A stretch of DNA of 64,000 nucleotides from Kitasatospora sp. NBC_00315 (lineage in GTDB: Bacteria > Actinomycetota > Actinomycetes > Streptomycetales > Streptomycetaceae): NCBI RefSeq assembly GCF_041435095.1, contig NZ_CP108025.1, forward strand, positions 3,596,001 to 3,660,000, written 5' to 3'. The translations under genes and the position numbers were made by a program. Position 1 is the stretch's first letter. Every line of letters starts with the position of its first letter. Below, piece by piece: positions 35,923-44,482 of this stretch. Below the pieces are notes generated by a model. That model searched no databases, had not been told where the DNA came from, and saw only the letters and a list, made by a program, of their open reading frames with translations.

Positions 35923-36789
35923 GTGACGCCACGCGTGGTGAAGACGACGGACGGCCGTACGCTCGCGGTCGAGAGCCTGGGCGACCCGCGCGGGCGGCCG
36001 GTGTTCCTGCTGCACGGCACACCCGGCAGCCGGTTCGGGCCGGCCCCGCGCAGCAGCGTGCTGTACCGCCTGGGCGTGCGCCTGATCGCCTTCGACCGGC
36101 CCGGTTACGGCGACTCCGACCGGCTGCCGGGGCGCCGGGTCGCGGCGGCCGCCGTGGACGTGCGCACCATCGCGGACGAACTCGGCCTGACGGACTTCGC
36201 CGTACTCGGCCGCTCCGGCGGCGGCCCGCACGCCCTGGCCTGCGCCGCGCTGCTGCCCGGGCGGGTGACCCGGGTCGCCGCGCTGGTCAGTCTGGCGCCC
36301 CGGGACGCGCCGGGCCTGGACTGGTACGGGTCCATGACCGCGTCCAACGTGCACGCCTACCAGGAGGCCGAGCAGGGGCACCACCGGATGGAGGCGAGCA
36401 TGCAGTTCCGCTCCCTCCAGATCAAGGACGACCCGGTCCGGCTGCTGCTCGGCCTGGCCCCCGAACTCCCGCCCACGGACCGGACGGTGGTCGCCGACGA
36501 GGGCATCCGCCGGATGCTCGCGAGCAACTTCCGGGAGGCGTTCCGGCACAACGCCGACGGCTGGATCGACGACGTGCTGGCCTTCACCGCCCCCTGGGGC
36601 TTCCAGGTCGAGGACGTCGCGGTGCCCGCCTGGCTCTGGCACGGCGCCGACGACCGCTTCTCCCCCGTCGAGCACTCCCGCTGGCTGGCCGACCGCATCC
36701 CGGGGGCGGAGCTGTTCCTGGAGCCGGGCGCGGCGCACTTCGGCGCGCTGCGGGTGATGACGGCCGCCCTCAAGTGGGCGGCGGGCTGA
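35923..36789 (+). CDS. Alpha/beta hydrolase
   Basis: A 288-residue protein with the alpha/beta hydrolase fold: oxyanion-hole HGTPGSRFG, FDRPGYGDSD, nucleophile elbow VLGRSGGGPHALACA with Ser, and a C-terminal WHGADDRFSP Asp and AHFGAL His. The triad is complete. The substrate is unknown. GTG 35923 follows GGGAGGATCC. Its 3' end overlaps by 20 bases the convergent dehydrogenase gene. Confidence 0.88.
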   Translation: MTPRVVKTTDGRTLAVESLGDPRGRPVFLLHGTPGSRFGPAPRSSVLYRLGVRLIAFDRPGYGDSDRLPGRRVAAAAVDVRTIADELGLTDFAVLGRSGGGPHALACAALLPGRVTRVAALVSLAPRDAPGLDWYGSMTASNVHAYQEAEQGHHRMEASMQFRSLQIKDDPVRLLLGLAPELPPTDRTVVADEGIRRMLASNFREAFRHNADGWIDDVLAFTAPWGFQVEDVAVPAWLWHGADDRFSPVEHSRWLADRIPGAELFLEPGAAHFGALRVMTAALKWAAG

Positions 36790-37813
36790 TCCGGGCGGGC
36801 GGACCGACCGGTGTCGGCGGGGCGTCGCCGGCCAGCACCGCGAGGACGTTGTCCACGGCCAGGTCGCCCATCGCCCGGCGGGTCCGGACGGTGGCGCTGC
36901 CCAGGTGGGGGACGAGGACGGCCCGCTCCTGGGCGAGCAGCCGCGCGGGGACGGCCGGCTCGTGCTCGAAGTTGTCGACGGCGGCGGCGAACAGCGCCCC
37001 GGAGTCGAGGGCGTCGGCCAGGGCGAGTTCGTCGACGATCCCGGCCGTCATGCTGACCACCACGGCGCCCTGCGGGAGCCGGGCGAGCCGCTCGGCGTCC
37101 AGCAGGTGGCGGGTGGCGGCCGTGAGCGGGCAGGTGACCACCAGGACGGTGGAGCGGGCCAGCAGGTCGTCCAGTGGGAGCCACTCGGCGCCGTCCCGCG
37201 CGGCCTCGGACAGCGGGGTGCGGTTGTGGTAGCCGACCGGCATCCCGAAGGCCCGGGCCCGGCGCGCGACGGCCTGCCCGATCCGGCCCATGCCGAGGAT
37301 GCCCAGCGGGGTGCCGCCCAGTTCCAGGCCGAGCAGCATGTTCGGTGCCCAGGACCACGGACGGCCCGAGCGCAGCAGGCGCTCGCCCTCGCCCAGTCGG
37401 CGGGTGGCCGCCAGCAGCAGCGCCCAGGCCAGGTCGGCGGTGGCCTCGGTGAGCACGCCGGGAGTGTTGCTGACGAGCACGCCGCGCTCGGCGCAGGCGG
37501 CGGCGTCGACGTTGTGCGTCCCGACCGCGTGGTTGGCGACGATCCGCAGGCCGGACCCTGCGGCGTCCAGGAACTCGGCGTCCACGGTGTCGCCCAGGGT
37601 GGTGATCACGGCGGCCGTGCCGCGGACCGCCGCCAGCAGCGCGGCCCGCGGCATCGGCTCGTCGTCCCCGTGCAGGGTGACCTCGCAGAACGGCGTCAGG
37701 CGCTCCAGCACGCCCGGCGCCAGGGCCCTGGTGACCAGGACGGGCGGCAGGGCGCGGGCCCTGCCGGCCGGTCGCGCGGCCGGGGTGGTCCGGGGTTCGG
37801 TCAGCTCGCTCAT
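36770..37813 (-). CDS. D-2-hydroxyacid dehydrogenase
   Basis: A 347-residue protein of the NAD-dependent D-isomer 2-hydroxyacid dehydrogenase family. It has the dinucleotide motif GTPLGILGMGRIGQAVARRA, VSNTPGVLTEATADLAWALL, LPQGAVVVSMTAGIVDE (where Arg is often in place of Thr) and VPHLGSATVRTR with the catalytic His. It may act as a glyoxylate/hydroxypyruvate reductase or phosphoglycerate dehydrogenase-like enzyme. Its 3' end overlaps the convergent hydrolase gene by 20 bases. Confidence 0.88.
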   Translation of the reverse strand: MSELTEPRTTPAARPAGRARALPPVLVTRALAPGVLERLTPFCEVTLHGDDEPMPRAALLAAVRGTAAVITTLGDTVDAEFLDAAGSGLRIVANHAVGTHNVDAAACAERGVLVSNTPGVLTEATADLAWALLLAATRRLGEGERLLRSGRPWSWAPNMLLGLELGGTPLGILGMGRIGQAVARRARAFGMPVGYHNRTPLSEAARDGAEWLPLDDLLARSTVLVVTCPLTAATRHLLDAERLARLPQGAVVVSMTAGIVDELALADALDSGALFAAAVDNFEHEPAVPARLLAQERAVLVPHLGSATVRTRRAMGDLAVDNVLAVLAGDAPPTPVGPPARISPPPT

Positions 37814-37900
37814 CAGGCCCGCAGCGTAACCCGCCGGGGGCCCACCCGGCTGTGACCCGGCCTGCCACGGCCGGGGCCGCCGGGTCCGCTCCCCTGCGGG

Positions 37901-40900
37901 CTACACCGGCTGGGGTTCGAGGTCGCGGTTGATCCGCTTCCAGCCCCGGGCGGAGATCGTGTTGGGGTGCTCCTCCCCGAGCTGGCGGATCAGTTCGGCG
38001 ACCGCGCGGGCCCGCAGTTCGGCCGCCTGGGTGTGCTGGCCGCAGGCCCGCAGGGTGACGGCCAGGTTGGCCTCGCAGGCGACCGCGTCCGGGTGGCGGG
38101 GCGTGTAGCGCTCGCAGAGCCCGGTGTGGGCGGTCCGCTCCAGCTCCTCGGCCCGCCGGTGCTGGCCGTCGTCGCCGTAGGCGTTGGCGAGGTTGATCAT
38201 CGCGCTGAGCGTGAACGGGTGGGTCGGGCCGACGGTGTTCCGCAGTCCTTCGACGGTCTCCCTGCCACGGGCGATGGCCTCCTGGATCTCCCCGCTGCCC
38301 CGCAGGTAGATGCCGAGGTTGTTGGCACAGGCGAGGGCGAACGGGTGGCCCGCTCCGAACAGCCGGCGGTGGCCCTCGTAGACGGTGGCGGCGAGGTCGC
38401 GGGCGGCCTCCTTGTCACCGGAGGCGCTGTAGTCGGCGGCCAGGTTGAGCGCGCAGGCGAGCGCGTCGGGGGCGTCGGCGCCGTAACGCTCCAGGTAGCG
38501 CTCGTACGTCTCCCGGGTGATCCGCCGGGCCTCGGCCAGCTGGCCGGCCTTGCGGAGCGAGACGGCGAGCGACTTGGCGTTGCGCAGGTTCTCCGGGAGG
38601 TCGGGCTCCAGGACGTCCGTGAGGTCGTTCATGACCTCCCTGGCCAGATCCGCCGAGCCCTTGTAGTCCCCGAGTTCGCGCAGGTCGCGGGCGAGCGCGG
38701 ACTTCGAGGAGAGGGTGTAGGGGTGCTTGGGGCCGAGGACGGAGGTGCGGCGGTCCAGGGTCTCCTGGTCGAGGTCGCGGGCGGCCTCGCTGTCGCCGAC
38801 CAGGCGGTAGTCGATCGCGAGGTTGTTCGCCATCGACAGCGTGCGCGGATTGTCGTCGCCGAACAACTCCCGGAACTGCTCCAGGATTTCACGGTCAAGG
38901 TCGAGCGCGGACTGGAAGAGGCCCAGTGCCCGCCGGTCGGCGCCGAGCGATCCGGCCGTCATCAGGGTGTACGGGTGGTGCTCGCCGAGCAGCAGCCGCT
39001 GACGGGCCAGCGTGGACTCGTCCAGACCCAGCGCCTCGGCGTAGTTGCCCTGGGAGCGCAGGACGTTGGCGAGCTGGAAGCGCAGCAGCAGGGTCTGCCG
39101 GTCGTCCTCGCCGAGCTTGGCGGTCCAGGCCTCGTCCAGCGAGTGCCCCATCTCGCGGGCGCGCTCCAGTTCACCGCGCTTCCAGAGGTAGCGGACCCGG
39201 TCGATGAGCAGCTGTCGGGTGTCGGCCTCGTCGCAGTTGTGCGCCATCGAGGGCGACAGGTGCGGCCAGATCTCGTCGAAGGCGGGCCAGTTGGCCGGGT
39301 CGTCGGTGTCGCCGAGGACGGGCCGGGCGCCGGTGAGGATGCGGTGCACCTCGTGGACGGCGACCTCCTGGTCGTCCGCGGACATCTCGGAGCGGATCAC
39401 CGCCTGGACGAGCCGGTGCACCTGGAAGCTGTTGCTGCCGGCGTCGACCTTGGCGAGCGCGTACCGGCCGATCGCCTGGATGACCTTGCCGAGCATGAAC
39501 TTGTCGTTGAGGTCCTCGTCGTACTTCACCAGCGCGCGGATCATCTGGTCGCTGTAGAAGAGGTTCATCGAGATCGGCTCGGGTGCGAAGAAGGCGCAGA
39601 GCTGCAACAACCGCACCGCCGCCGGGGACTGCACCCGGAGCCGGGCGATGGAGACGTTCCAGGTCGCGCCGACCGGCGTCGGGTAGTCGGTGGGGCGGGC
39701 CACCGCGAGGGCGCGGGCGGCCTCGGCCTGGAGCTGGGAGACGTAGGTGTCCACGGGGGTGCCGGTGGTGTCCAGCCAGGCGGCCGCGACCTCGACGGCG
39801 AGCGGCAGGTCGCCGACCGCCTCGGCGACCCGGTCGGCGTCCGCCCGGGACAGCCCGCGGGCGCGGCGGCAGAGGTGCTCGACACTCTCGCCGCGGGTGA
39901 AGACGTCCACCTCCAGCGCCTCCGCGTGGCCGGACCACGCCTGGTTGCGGGAGGTGACCAGGATGTGGCCGGAGCCGCCGGGGAAGAACCGGCGGATCTC
40001 GGACGGCTCGTCGGCGTTGTCGAAGATCAGCAGCCAGCGCGAGGTCGGGGTGCCGCGCCGCAGTGCCTCCCGGGCCGCCTCGGCCGCCTCGGTGACCGAG
40101 TCGCCCACCCGCAGGCCCAGCCGCCGGGCGAGTTCGGCCAGCGCGGGGGCGACCAGCTCGGTCTGCTCCGCGTCGATCCACCAGACCAGGTCGTAGTCGG
40201 ACATGAAGCGGTGCGCGTACTCCAGCGCGACCTGGGTCTTGCCGACGCCGCCGAGCCCGTAGAGCGTCTGCGGGGTCGGCAGCACGGCGGCCATGCCGCC
40301 GCGCAGCTGGTTGCGCAGCTGCTCCAGCACGGTGGCGCGGCCGGTGAAGGACGGGTTGCGCGGCGGTACGTCCCACACCTGCGGCTTGCTGCCGGGGAAG
40401 CGCGGCCCGGCGCCGGGGGCGTCCTCCAGCGGGACCTCCGCACGCCCGAGCGCCCGCAGCAGGGTCTGCACGGACTGCACCTCGTCGCGGCCGACCAGGT
40501 CGACCGGGTTGCGGTTGCTGAACGGCGCGGTGAGCCGCACGTCGCCGACCCGCACCGGCACCAGCTGGCGCCTGGTGCCGGACGGGTCGGAGCTGACCAC
40601 GGACTCCCACAGCGCGCGGGCCTGCGGCGAACGCAGATAGGCCGGCGAGAGCACGGCGACCGTCCGGTAGGCGGCGTCGATGCCGCGCTCGGTCTCGTGG
40701 CGGGGATCCGAGCCGGCGCTGAGATCCCTGGGCAGCACCCGGAACCCGGCCCGGCTGAGCACGGACTCGATCCAGTCGGCCCACATCCGGTCCTCGGGCA
40801 CGTAGCTGAGGTAGAGGTCGGCGGGCACGGACGGGCGGCGGCGGGTGAAGGCGTCCACGTACCGCAGCCGGACCTCCTCGTCGACCGGTGGCAGCCCGGC

Positions 40901-41881
40901 GGCCCGGCCCTCGGTGAGCATGCCGGTGAGCCGCTCGCAGGCGGCCAGCATCGAGGTCGGGCTGCCGCCCTGGTCGCCGAAGGTGGCGAGGATCTCCTCG
41001 TAGGCGTAGAACGGCCGGTACGGGATCTCCACCGAGCCCCAGTAGTGAGCGAGTTCGTCGCCCTCCAGGCCCTCGGGCAGGCCGTCGAAGCGGATCCTGG
41101 CCAGTGCCCGGCCGGCGTCCGCCTTCTCCTTCTCCCCTTCGTCGATGCGCATCGGCACCGGCAGGATGCGGATGCCGCGGTCGCGGTAGCGGTCGTGGAT
41201 GTGCTGGGCGATCCGGGAGGCGCCGTCGATCGACTGGTCGCTGAGCGTGAAACAGACCACCAGGTCGTCCGGCATCTGCACGGTGCAGATCTCGGCGATG
41301 TCGGAGAGTCCGGTGCGGCTGTCGATCAGGACGTAGTCGTAGCGCTTGCGCATGTCGGCGCGCAGGGCGTCGAAGAACTGCCCGCCGTCGAAGCGGTCGT
41401 AGAAGATGTCCCAGTCGAGCCGGCCCACCGACTCCGAGTAGTCGCGGTTGAACTGCCCGGCGGACAGGAAGTCCAGGCTGCCGCCCTGCGGGAAGAGCGG
41501 CCAGGCGAGCGAGAGCGCGTGCGGGTGCACCCGGGCGAAGTCCAGGTGCCAGCCGGGGGCGTGCTCGACCGGGCGCAGCGCCTCCTCGCGGTACTCCGCG
41601 ATCAGGTCCATCATGCCGGTGGTCCCGGCCAGCACGGCCTGGTCGATGAACGGGTGGAAGAACTTGGCCAGGCCCGGTGCCTCCAGGTCCCAGTCGACGG
41701 TGAGCACCCGGAAGCCGTTGGCGGCCAGGATCCACGCGGTGTTGGCCAGCGCCATGGTGCGGCCGGTGCCGCCCTTGTACGAGTAGAAGGTGACGATCCG
41801 GCCGTTGCGGTCCTCCTCCACCTTCGGCCTCGGCCCCGCGGCGGCGACCGCCCGGAGGTTCCTGGTCCGGCTCTCGCTCAT
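37901..41881 (-). CDS. FxSxx-COOH system TPR protein (MinD-like / TIR / NB-ARC / TPR)
   Basis: A 1326-residue multidomain protein. Residues 28-300: a MinD/ParA-like ATPase with deviant Walker A YKGGTGRT (35-42), TVDWDLEAPGL and LIDSRTGLSD. Residues about 355-475: a TIR-like domain (LYLSYVPEDRMWADWIESVL, VLSPAYLRSPQARALW). Residues about 510-800: an NB-ARC/STAND NTPase with GLGGVGKT (542-549) and Walker B LLIFDNAD. Residues about 900-1320: tandem tetratricopeptide units (for example GEEHPNTISA, GPTHPFTLSAMINLANAYGD). This is the architecture of the TPR component of the FxSxx-COOH system. Its ATG overlaps the FxsC stop (ATGA). STAND proteins act as ligand-triggered switches, so it may respond to the modified peptide. 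That role is inference. Confidence 0.92.
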   Translation of the reverse strand: MSESRTRNLRAVAAAGPRPKVEEDRNGRIVTFYSYKGGTGRTMALANTAWILAANGFRVLTVDWDLEAPGLAKFFHPFIDQAVLAGTTGMMDLIAEYREEALRPVEHAPGWHLDFARVHPHALSLAWPLFPQGGSLDFLSAGQFNRDYSESVGRLDWDIFYDRFDGGQFFDALRADMRKRYDYVLIDSRTGLSDIAEICTVQMPDDLVVCFTLSDQSIDGASRIAQHIHDRYRDRGIRILPVPMRIDEGEKEKADAGRALARIRFDGLPEGLEGDELAHYWGSVEIPYRPFYAYEEILATFGDQGGSPTSMLAACERLTGMLTEGRAAGLPPVDEEVRLRYVDAFTRRRPSVPADLYLSYVPEDRMWADWIESVLSRAGFRVLPRDLSAGSDPRHETERGIDAAYRTVAVLSPAYLRSPQARALWESVVSSDPSGTRRQLVPVRVGDVRLTAPFSNRNPVDLVGRDEVQSVQTLLRALGRAEVPLEDAPGAGPRFPGSKPQVWDVPPRNPSFTGRATVLEQLRNQLRGGMAAVLPTPQTLYGLGGVGKTQVALEYAHRFMSDYDLVWWIDAEQTELVAPALAELARRLGLRVGDSVTEAAEAAREALRRGTPTSRWLLIFDNADEPSEIRRFFPGGSGHILVTSRNQAWSGHAEALEVDVFTRGESVEHLCRRARGLSRADADRVAEAVGDLPLAVEVAAAWLDTTGTPVDTYVSQLQAEAARALAVARPTDYPTPVGATWNVSIARLRVQSPAAVRLLQLCAFFAPEPISMNLFYSDQMIRALVKYDEDLNDKFMLGKVIQAIGRYALAKVDAGSNSFQVHRLVQAVIRSEMSADDQEVAVHEVHRILTGARPVLGDTDDPANWPAFDEIWPHLSPSMAHNCDEADTRQLLIDRVRYLWKRGELERAREMGHSLDEAWTAKLGEDDRQTLLLRFQLANVLRSQGNYAEALGLDESTLARQRLLLGEHHPYTLMTAGSLGADRRALGLFQSALDLDREILEQFRELFGDDNPRTLSMANNLAIDYRLVGDSEAARDLDQETLDRRTSVLGPKHPYTLSSKSALARDLRELGDYKGSADLAREVMNDLTDVLEPDLPENLRNAKSLAVSLRKAGQLAEARRITRETYERYLERYGADAPDALACALNLAADYSASGDKEAARDLAATVYEGHRRLFGAGHPFALACANNLGIYLRGSGEIQEAIARGRETVEGLRNTVGPTHPFTLSAMINLANAYGDDGQHRRAEELERTAHTGLCERYTPRHPDAVACEANLAVTLRACGQHTQAAELRARAVAELIRQLGEEHPNTISARGWKRINRDLEPQPV

Positions 41882-43263
41882 GCGTTTCCTCCCCCGGGCG
41901 TGGCCCCGTCGTGCGGGCTGTCGCCTTCGGCGCTGGCTGGGTGGTCGTCCGTGTACGGCGGTACGGGGCCGGGGCCCTCGCGGCCCGGCCCCTCGGGGCC
42001 GCGGACCCCGCGAAAGGCGTCGCGCAGGTTGGGCCGGGGCGCGGCGGGCTCGTCCGGCCCGGTTCTGGTCCGGTCCTCGAAGGCGTACTTGGCCTTCATC
42101 GCGGCCCGCGGCAGCGCGTCGTCGAAGTCCTCCAGGCTGGCCAGGCCGGTCGGCCCGGCGCTGAGTCCCTGGAAGCTGGGCCTGGCCACCCGGTGGGTGA
42201 GCCGCAGCGCCTGGTCACTGAGGTCGCTGAGCACGCCGTCGTGCTCGACGCAGTCCGGGTCGTCGCGGTTCCACGGCTCCAGCACGCCGACCCAGCCCGC
42301 GTCACTGGCGTCGAAGCGGCGGACCAGCTCACGACGCCGCTCGTCGTGCAGCGCCCAGCGGTCGAGCAGCAGCAGGCCGGGCGCGGTGGGCCGGGCGCCG
42401 CCGAGCAGCTCGTCCACCTCCTCGTCGAACTCGTGCACACTCGGCTGGAAGCCCAGCTGCTTGGCGAGCCGCGCCGCGTGTTCGGCCAGCGGCCGCTCGG
42501 CGGCCGGCCGGTAGGGGTGCCAGTCGGTGCGCCGCGCGCCGTAGTAGTCGGCGCTGCGGCCCGGCGGAAGCTCCGCGCGGTGGCAGGAGAGCACCGAGAT
42601 CCGCAGTTGCTTGGTCGGCGCCGCGATGTTGAACGCGCTGGGCTGGGCCTGGAAGTCGAGCTTGCGCCCGACCGGGATCACCGTCTCCTCCGCCACCTCG
42701 ACGATCCGCTTGGCCAGCCGGTGCACGGCCAGCTCGTACGCGGAGCGGAAGTAGGTCAGCTTCATCAGGGCGTACAGGCCCTCGGCCGCGTAGTCGGGGC
42801 CGAAGCCGGCGTGGTTGAACTGGAGCTTGCCGGCCACCTCGGGCAGTTTGTACTGGCCCATCGCGACCCAGAGCACCGGGACGACGCCGCTGGTCCGCTC
42901 CGAGTCGCGGTTGGCGGGGTAGACCGGACGCCGGGTGAAGGAGTGCCACTCCTGGCCGCAGGCGAGGCTGTTGAAGTAGCGCGGCGAGTAGAGCGGGACG
43001 AACACCCGGCAGGCGGACAGCTCGTGGGCGAGCCGGTCGGCCCACAGCTCGCCCTGGTGCATGCTCTCGTCCATGAAGCCCACCGGCGCCCCGGCCGGCA
43101 GCGTGGTGAGCTGCAGCACCGCCTCGCAGAGGTCGCGATACAGCTGGCGGACCCAGTGGTTGGGGTCGCCGGCCCCGCGCGCGCCGGACTTCGGCGTATG
43201 GGCGTAGCTGAGGAAGAAGTACGGTCGGGACGCGTCCTCGTCCCACCCCCCAGGGTCGTACAC
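41878..43263 (-). CDS. fxsC: TIR-like protein FxsC
   Basis: A 461-residue protein. The N-terminal TIR-like domain starts RPYFFLSYAHTPK and continues through VGFMDESMHQGELWADRLAHEL, VFVPLYSPRYFNSLACGQEW and VVPVLWVAMGQYKLPEVA. The conserved C-terminal half (RISVLSCHRAELPPGRSADYYG, DWHPYRPA, PGLLLLDRWAL) matches the FxsC-type C-terminal region (TIGR04276). GTG 43263 has GGGGGAGG 6 bases upstream. It is translationally coupled to the downstream TPR protein. The biochemical activity is unknown; a catalytic NADase glutamate is not evident to me. Confidence 0.92.
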   Translation of the reverse strand: MYDPGGWDEDASRPYFFLSYAHTPKSGARGAGDPNHWVRQLYRDLCEAVLQLTTLPAGAPVGFMDESMHQGELWADRLAHELSACRVFVPLYSPRYFNSLACGQEWHSFTRRPVYPANRDSERTSGVVPVLWVAMGQYKLPEVAGKLQFNHAGFGPDYAAEGLYALMKLTYFRSAYELAVHRLAKRIVEVAEETVIPVGRKLDFQAQPSAFNIAAPTKQLRISVLSCHRAELPPGRSADYYGARRTDWHPYRPAAERPLAEHAARLAKQLGFQPSVHEFDEEVDELLGGARPTAPGLLLLDRWALHDERRRELVRRFDASDAGWVGVLEPWNRDDPDCVEHDGVLSDLSDQALRLTHRVARPSFQGLSAGPTGLASLEDFDDALPRAAMKAKYAFEDRTRTGPDEPAAPRPNLRDAFRGVRGPEGPGREGPGPVPPYTDDHPASAEGDSPHDGATPGGGNA

Positions 43264-43382
43264 ACGCGCCTCCCCCTGGCCCGTCCACAACCTGATCCCC
43301 CACGAACAACGGGGGCTTCAGTGTAGGAAGCCGGGGCACTCCAATGGAATAGCGCAACCGGGGACGATCGCTGGACATGTAC

Positions 43383-43418
43383 CCGACCGTCGCACAGATG
43401 AACGATCTTGACGGTCGG
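43383..43418 (-). terminator. Hairpin at the end of the AAC(3)-type gene
   Basis: CCGACCGTC (43383-43391) pairs with GACGGTCGG (43410-43418) directly beyond the acetyltransferase stop codon at 43419. It lies between this gene and fxsC, suggesting that fxsC has its own promoter in 43264-43380. Confidence 0.5.
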
Positions 43419-44300
43419 TCAGACCTCGGCCGCGCCGCGTCGGCGGACCAGGCCGCGGTGGGCCGCGGCCACCGCCTCCGGCACCGGCACCAGCACCGCG
43501 TCGGCATCCCCGACCCGGCCCTGCCGCAGGCCCGGGGCCTCCCGCAGGACGTCCTCGCCCAGCGCGGCGAAGTGCCGGTCGTCGAGATCGGGGGCCTCGA
43601 AGTGGATCCACTCGGCGTTGCCGCGGCCGCCCCGGACGACGCACCCGTACCGCTTGACCGGCGGGTCGGGCATCCGCAGGTCGGCGAGATGGAACGCGGT
43701 GCAGCCCGCCAGCGGAACGCCCAGCATCAGCACCTTGGCCCCCAGCTCGTGCAGCCGCCCGAGCGGGGAGGACTCACCGAGATGGCAGTCCAGCTCGTGG
43801 GTCGCGGTGACCGTCCGCGCGAGGCGCCCGACCGCGGCGAAGGAGGTCTGCGGGTGGTTGCTGCGCAGCGCGCCCGGGGTGGTGCGGATCTGCTCCGCGA
43901 GCGCCCCCATGGTGGGCGACGCGGGTGTGCCGCGCGGGTCGAAGGCCGGCATCGCGGCCCGGTGGGCGGCCAGCTCCGCCGGCCCGAGACCGTCGGTGAG
44001 CAGCGCGGCCAGCCGGGAGGTGTCCGAGTTCTCCGGGGTCGCCGTGTAGCCCACCAGGGTGCCGCGCGCGACCCCGCCCAGGGCGGCGAGCAGGGCGCGG
44101 ACCACCGCCTCGGCCCCGCCTGCCACCCGGCCCACCGAGCGGAGCCCGGCCTGCACCAGCAGGACGTCACCGGGGACGACACCCAACGCGGTCAGCTCGG
44201 CCGCGAGGCTCTCCACCGTGTACCCGGGGGCCTGCCCGGCGGGAGCGGGCCGGGCCGCAGCGGCGGCCGTGGGCGGCGCGCAATCGGCGACGGTCGCCAT
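43419..44300 (-). CDS. AAC(3)-family N-acetyltransferase within the FxSxx locus
   Basis: A 293-residue protein of the aminoglycoside 3-N-acetyltransferase fold: LAAELTALGVVPGDVLLVQAGLRSVG, then GTLVGYTATPENS, AAMPAFDPRGTPASPTMGALAE, RSNHPQTSFAAVG, DCHLGESSPLGRLHELGAKVLMLGV and GCTAFHLAD. The active-site His and Asp segments are retained. AAC(3)-type enzymes are recurrent in FxSxx-COOH loci, so it more likely acylates the peptide or its product than an antibiotic, but self-resistance cannot be excluded. ATG 44300 has GGAGGACG upstream. It appears to have its own promoter and operator. Confidence 0.85.
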   Translation of the reverse strand: MATVADCAPPTAAAAARPAPAGQAPGYTVESLAAELTALGVVPGDVLLVQAGLRSVGRVAGGAEAVVRALLAALGGVARGTLVGYTATPENSDTSRLAALLTDGLGPAELAAHRAAMPAFDPRGTPASPTMGALAEQIRTTPGALRSNHPQTSFAAVGRLARTVTATHELDCHLGESSPLGRLHELGAKVLMLGVPLAGCTAFHLADLRMPDPPVKRYGCVVRGGRGNAEWIHFEAPDLDDRHFAALGEDVLREAPGLRQGRVGDADAVLVPVPEAVAAAHRGLVRRRGAAEV

Positions 44301-44346
44301 ACGTCCTCCGCGTCGGGGCGCCCGGACCGGCCGCCGTGTCCTTTTC

Positions 44347-44365
44347 GTCACCTACACTCGGTGAC
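44347..44365. promoter_or_regulatory. Inverted repeat over a possible -10 box upstream of the AAC(3)-type gene
   Basis: GTCACC-N7-GGTGAC spans 44347-44365. On the minus strand it overlaps TGTAGGTG, a -10-like element about 45 bases upstream of the acetyltransferase ATG. The 182-bp gap to the preceding HEXXH gene agrees with a separate, regulated promoter. Confidence 0.45.
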
Positions 44366-44482
44366 GGTAGCAGGACTCGGCGTCCACCTCCAGACGGGTG
44401 GACCGTCCGGTGCGGGCGTGCGGACGGGCCCCCGGGCGTACTGTCGCACAGCCGGCTCCCACCCGGGAGGGCGATCTCGTCC

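Noticed and set aside
37967..42514. A 1515-codon open frame on the + strand
   Set aside because: It is antisense to the TPR and FxsC genes, which carry clear domain motifs. The + strand reading is an Arg/Gly/Val/Asp-rich shadow caused by GC-biased codons.
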